Shown here piece by piece: positions 61,806 through 64,000 of a DNA stretch of 64,000 nt (its first letter is position 1; every line of letters begins with the position of its first letter). The notes beneath the pieces were generated by a model. It worked only from the letters and a program-made list of their open reading frames with translations, had not been told where the DNA came from and did not search any database. The stretch covers positions 248,001 through 312,000 of the forward strand of contig NZ_JACJHX010000004.1 in assembly GCF_014138605.1 (NCBI RefSeq), given 5' to 3'. The position numbers and the translations under genes are program-made. Source of the DNA: Peribacillus huizhouensis. GTDB taxonomy: Bacteria; Bacillota; Bacilli; Bacillales; DSM-1321.

Positions 61806-62729
61806 TTATTGAGCAATACTTTCTAATGTTTTTTGAAACCCTTCCTCATATGGCGTCATCGGAATCAGCCCTATTTCTCTCTCATATTTTCCGCCGTCTA
61901 ATACGACCGGATCTTCATTTAAATAAAACATCTCAACCATTTCCCTCATACCAGGATCAAACACTCCGAGTAGTCGAATCATATTTTTAGAAACGGTGGA
62001 AACCTTTTTCTCATACCCCGTCAACTCTCTAACAAGTTCAATGATCTCTTTCCCAGTAATCGTACTCGTGCCCGGAATATTCCAATGCCCTCCTTCAAAG
62101 CGGTCTTGCATTGCCAATTCACAAATAGCTTTCGCGCCATCCGGTGTATAAATAAATTCTCGGGGCAACATCTGATTGCCGACAAATCGAGCCTTTTTCC
62201 CATTAGCTATTGCTTGAAACGTATAATCTAATAACGTGTTTTCGGCATGAGGGCCATAAAAATCTGGAAAATGTGCAATCAACATTGGCACACCAGATTC
62301 CTTTACCATCGAATTTAATTCTAGACGAATTTTCCCTTTTTTCGTATGAGGGGACATTCTAGTCGTTTCCGTCACCAAAGTACCAGGGTTTCTTCCGTAC
62401 GCATATATGTTATCGACAATTGCGAGCTTAGCGCCAGACTTTTGGACCGCATCAAGAATATTTCCCATAAGAATAGGCTGCTGTCCCTCCCACTGCTCAT
62501 ATGGGATATTAATTGAATGAAAAACAATGTCTGCATTTTTCACAGCTCGATTTACTTGTTCCTTGTTAAAAACATCACCTTGAACAAGTTTTACCTTTTG
62601 ATCTTTGAACAATTTATTTAACTTCTCAATGTTTCTGGCAAAAGCCGTAACTTCCACTCCCCGTACTAACAATTCATATACAATTGCACTACCCATGCCC
62701 CCTGTTGCTCCCAATACTAACGCCTTCAT
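61806..62729 (-). CDS. NAD-dependent epimerase/dehydratase (atypical SDR)
   Basis: A 307-residue Rossmann-fold protein. The N-terminal motif is ALVLGATGGMGSAIVYELL, with VQGDVFNKEQVNRAVKNADIVFHSI near 55-80 and YAYGRNPG near 115. The FDFYGPHAENT-like segment reads HFPDFYGPHAENTLL near 160. It is of the NmrA/extended SDR type; the substrate is unknown. ATG 62729 follows GGGGGATG; an ATG two codons earlier is too close to that site. A TetR operator palindrome lies 14 bases upstream, and the regulator gene is next in the same direction. Confidence 0.83.
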   Translation of the reverse strand: MKALVLGATGGMGSAIVYELLVRGVEVTAFARNIEKLNKLFKDQKVKLVQGDVFNKEQVNRAVKNADIVFHSINIPYEQWEGQQPILMGNILDAVQKSGAKLAIVDNIYAYGRNPGTLVTETTRMSPHTKKGKIRLELNSMVKESGVPMLIAHFPDFYGPHAENTLLDYTFQAIANGKKARFVGNQMLPREFIYTPDGAKAICELAMQDRFEGGHWNIPGTSTITGKEIIELVRELTGYEKKVSTVSKNMIRLLGVFDPGMREMVEMFYLNEDPVVLDGGKYEREIGLIPMTPYEEGFQKTLESIAQ

Positions 62730-62742
62730 ACTCATCCCCCTT

Positions 62743-62765
62743 TTAATTAACCATCGGTCAATTAA
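62743..62765. promoter_or_regulatory. TetR-type operator before the SDR gene
   Basis: On the minus strand TTAATTGACC and GGTTAATTAA arms are separated by three bases. They are the same arms as the site before the TetR gene. Confidence 0.8.
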
Positions 62766-62777
62766 ATATTAAAAAAA

Positions 62778-63353
62778 TTAGGGCTGCACAATTGCCCGTA
62801 AAATGACATCTACATGTGTTTCAGCCATGATTTCCACCTCAGAATAAGATTGCCTATTCCTTAAATAGACCGAAACAAATCCATGAAGTGATAGAAAAAC
62901 AGACCATGTCTCTTTAATCGGTATGGTCCTATTACTCAATTGATGAAGTGCTTCTGAAAATTGCCGATAGCTTTCACTTGGTTCCTGCTGCAAAAAGCTT
63001 TGCACCTCTTCATCTCTCGTTAAAAACATAATTTCATAATGATTAGGATGATCGAGACCAAATTTAATAAACCTTAGAAGTAAATCTCGTATTTTTTGAT
63101 CGTTATCGGCTTCGCTATTCATCACTTTCACAATCTCGTGATTCAGCGAGGAAAAGTCTAAAAATACAAGACTGTAGAAGATTTCCGCTTTATTTTTAAA
63201 ATGATAATAAAGAGCCCCATGTGAATATCCGAGGCTTTGTGCAATTTTTCTCATCGAAACATGCTGAAACCCCTGCTCTGCAAATAATTCCCTCGCTGTG
63301 TCCATAATCATTTCTTTCGTTAATTCATGATCCACTGATTTTCTTGGTGACAT
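62778..63353 (-). CDS. TetR-family regulator
   Basis: A 191-residue TetR/AcrR protein. The N-terminal helix-turn-helix is ELFAEQGFQHVSMRKIAQSLGYSHGALYYHFKNKAEI, covering about 17-55. The C-terminal ligand domain is all-helical and similar to the WHG group (RFIKFGLDHPNHYEIMFL). The ATG follows AAAGGAG. Nearly identical 23-bp palindromes before this gene and before the SDR gene show that it very likely represses both. The inducer is unknown. Confidence 0.88.
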   Translation of the reverse strand: MSPRKSVDHELTKEMIMDTARELFAEQGFQHVSMRKIAQSLGYSHGALYYHFKNKAEIFYSLVFLDFSSLNHEIVKVMNSEADNDQKIRDLLLRFIKFGLDHPNHYEIMFLTRDEEVQSFLQQEPSESYRQFSEALHQLSNRTIPIKETWSVFLSLHGFVSVYLRNRQSYSEVEIMAETHVDVILRAIVQP

Positions 63354-63364
63354 AGTTTTCTCCT

Positions 63365-63387
63365 TTAATTGACCACTGGTTAATTAA
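63365..63387. promoter_or_regulatory. TetR-type operator before the TetR gene
   Basis: Arms TTAATTGACC and GGTTAATTAA with three central bases, starting 12 bases before the start codon and overlapping the ribosome site region. Confidence 0.8.
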
Positions 63388-63960
63388 AAGTTTATCTAAC
63401 TCATAATTGATTGTCAATATATTCTAAAAAAAGGCTATGCGACAATTAGACGTTTGACCCAATCCACATTTTTTTGGATTTTACGAGTTGAATTTGAGAA
63501 TTCCCCTCATTTATGCGACCCACGACTACGCTCTGAAAGGAAAACTCGAATTTGATTAGTAATTTTGAATTGCTATCGATATAAATTTCAGATTTCGAAA
63601 ATAAAATTGAAAAAACACAAATAAACCGATCAAAAAAACATCCCTATCTATGGATAAGGATGAAAAACTAGTTTGACTTAATTATTCTCGGATATTTGGC
63701 ATACTTACTTTAAATGAAACAAAAAGTCTTCTAAAATTTTTTCAAAGTTAACTAAGAACGGTCAGCAGGTTGATAAACACTTTCCAAAATAAGGGTATTA
63801 ATGATTTTCCTGTTACTTGCATTGATGCTTTTAAAAAGCCTTCAAGGTATTCCTTCCTATCTATGCGTTACATCTCATCCGATCTGCTGAATACGTTTCA
63901 TAGTATGTTTCATCCTGGTTGAACGAAGGGTTAACCTAAGTGAAGTTCCCTTTACTGGTT
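63388..63960. other. Intergenic region without a supported gene
   Basis: About 570 bases. A short plus-strand frame near 63.80-63.89 kb starts with ATG but lacks a ribosome site. No repeat family member was found. Confidence 0.4.
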
Positions 63961-64000
63961 TTATTGCTCATTTTTCAGTGCAGCACGACCTTCTTCACCA
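63961..64000 (-). CDS. Possible C-terminus of a gene entering from the right edge
   Basis: On the minus strand the last 39 bases read GEEGRAALKNEQ followed by TAA. The composition looks protein-like and the reading frame is open to the window edge, but twelve residues are too few to identify a family. Confidence 0.3.
   Translation of the reverse strand, partial: GEEGRAALKNEQ

Overview
The window is a typical low-GC Gram-positive chromosome segment and reads as a member of the Bacillaceae. The evidence is AAAGGAG-type ribosome sites, TTG and GTG starts, an FMN riboswitch ahead of riboflavin genes, a treP-treA-treR locus in the Bacillus order, catD-catE with a divergent one-cysteine HxlR regulator, a YocH-like LysM/3D wall protein, a sporulation-type PAS histidine kinase, and a dispersed GC-rich repeat common in Bacillaceae genomes. 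I saw no rRNA, tRNA, CRISPR array, phage region or intact insertion sequence. I do not commit to a genus.

Layout. 1-0.5 kb: tail of a DeoR regulator. 1.2-4.9 kb: transporter, N-carbamoylase-like M20 and amidohydrolase M20 operon. 5.4-8.7 kb: MscS-type channel, NrnB-type DHH phosphoesterase, PlsC-type acyltransferase. 8.9-13.0 kb: uronate genes uxaC, LacI regulator, uxaB. 13.1-16.7 kb: CPBP protease, then ribE-ribB-ribH under an FMN riboswitch. 16.9-24.9 kb: HEAT-like protein, methionine gamma-lyase, FMN reductase, Tyr-rich coiled-coil protein, DEAD-box helicase, PAS histidine kinase, VOC protein. 25-27.9 kb: catD-catE-monooxygenase with catR. 28.5-34.2 kb: BASS transporter, CPA2 antiporter, APC permease-argH. 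34.8-41.9 kb: membrane protein, then a copper-handling cluster (PepSY protein, FixH/YtkA-like lipoprotein, NosD, NosL, NosY, NosF) without nosZ. 42.5-47.4 kb: DsbA-like protein, PepD, tubby-like protein, DacC-type PBP. 47.7-51.9 kb: trehalose locus. 52.8-54.5 kb: YocH-like protein and PanE. 54.6-59.9 kb: sucrose operon scrA-scrB-scrK with scrR. 60.3-61.7 kb: succinate-semialdehyde-type dehydrogenase. 61.8-63.4 kb: SDR and its TetR regulator.

The genes are mostly carbon catabolism (uronate, trehalose, sucrose, amino-acid derivatives), cofactor synthesis and stress or detoxification. Each sugar locus has its own regulator and clear operator palindromes. The two PTS permeases carry only IIB and IIC domains, so they need a IIA supplied from elsewhere.

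The least expected content lies between genes. At least five families of dispersed non-coding repeats occur: hairpin elements of about 90-125 bp (4 copies), an element of about 240 bp found mostly at stop codons (6 whole or partial copies), arrays of alternating 20/21-bp units (3 loci), the known Bacillaceae GC-rich element (2 copies), and a small GGGGCGGG-containing family (3 related sites). Together with the orphan nos-like copper cluster and a riboflavin operon lacking ribD and ribA, these are the main points for follow-up.
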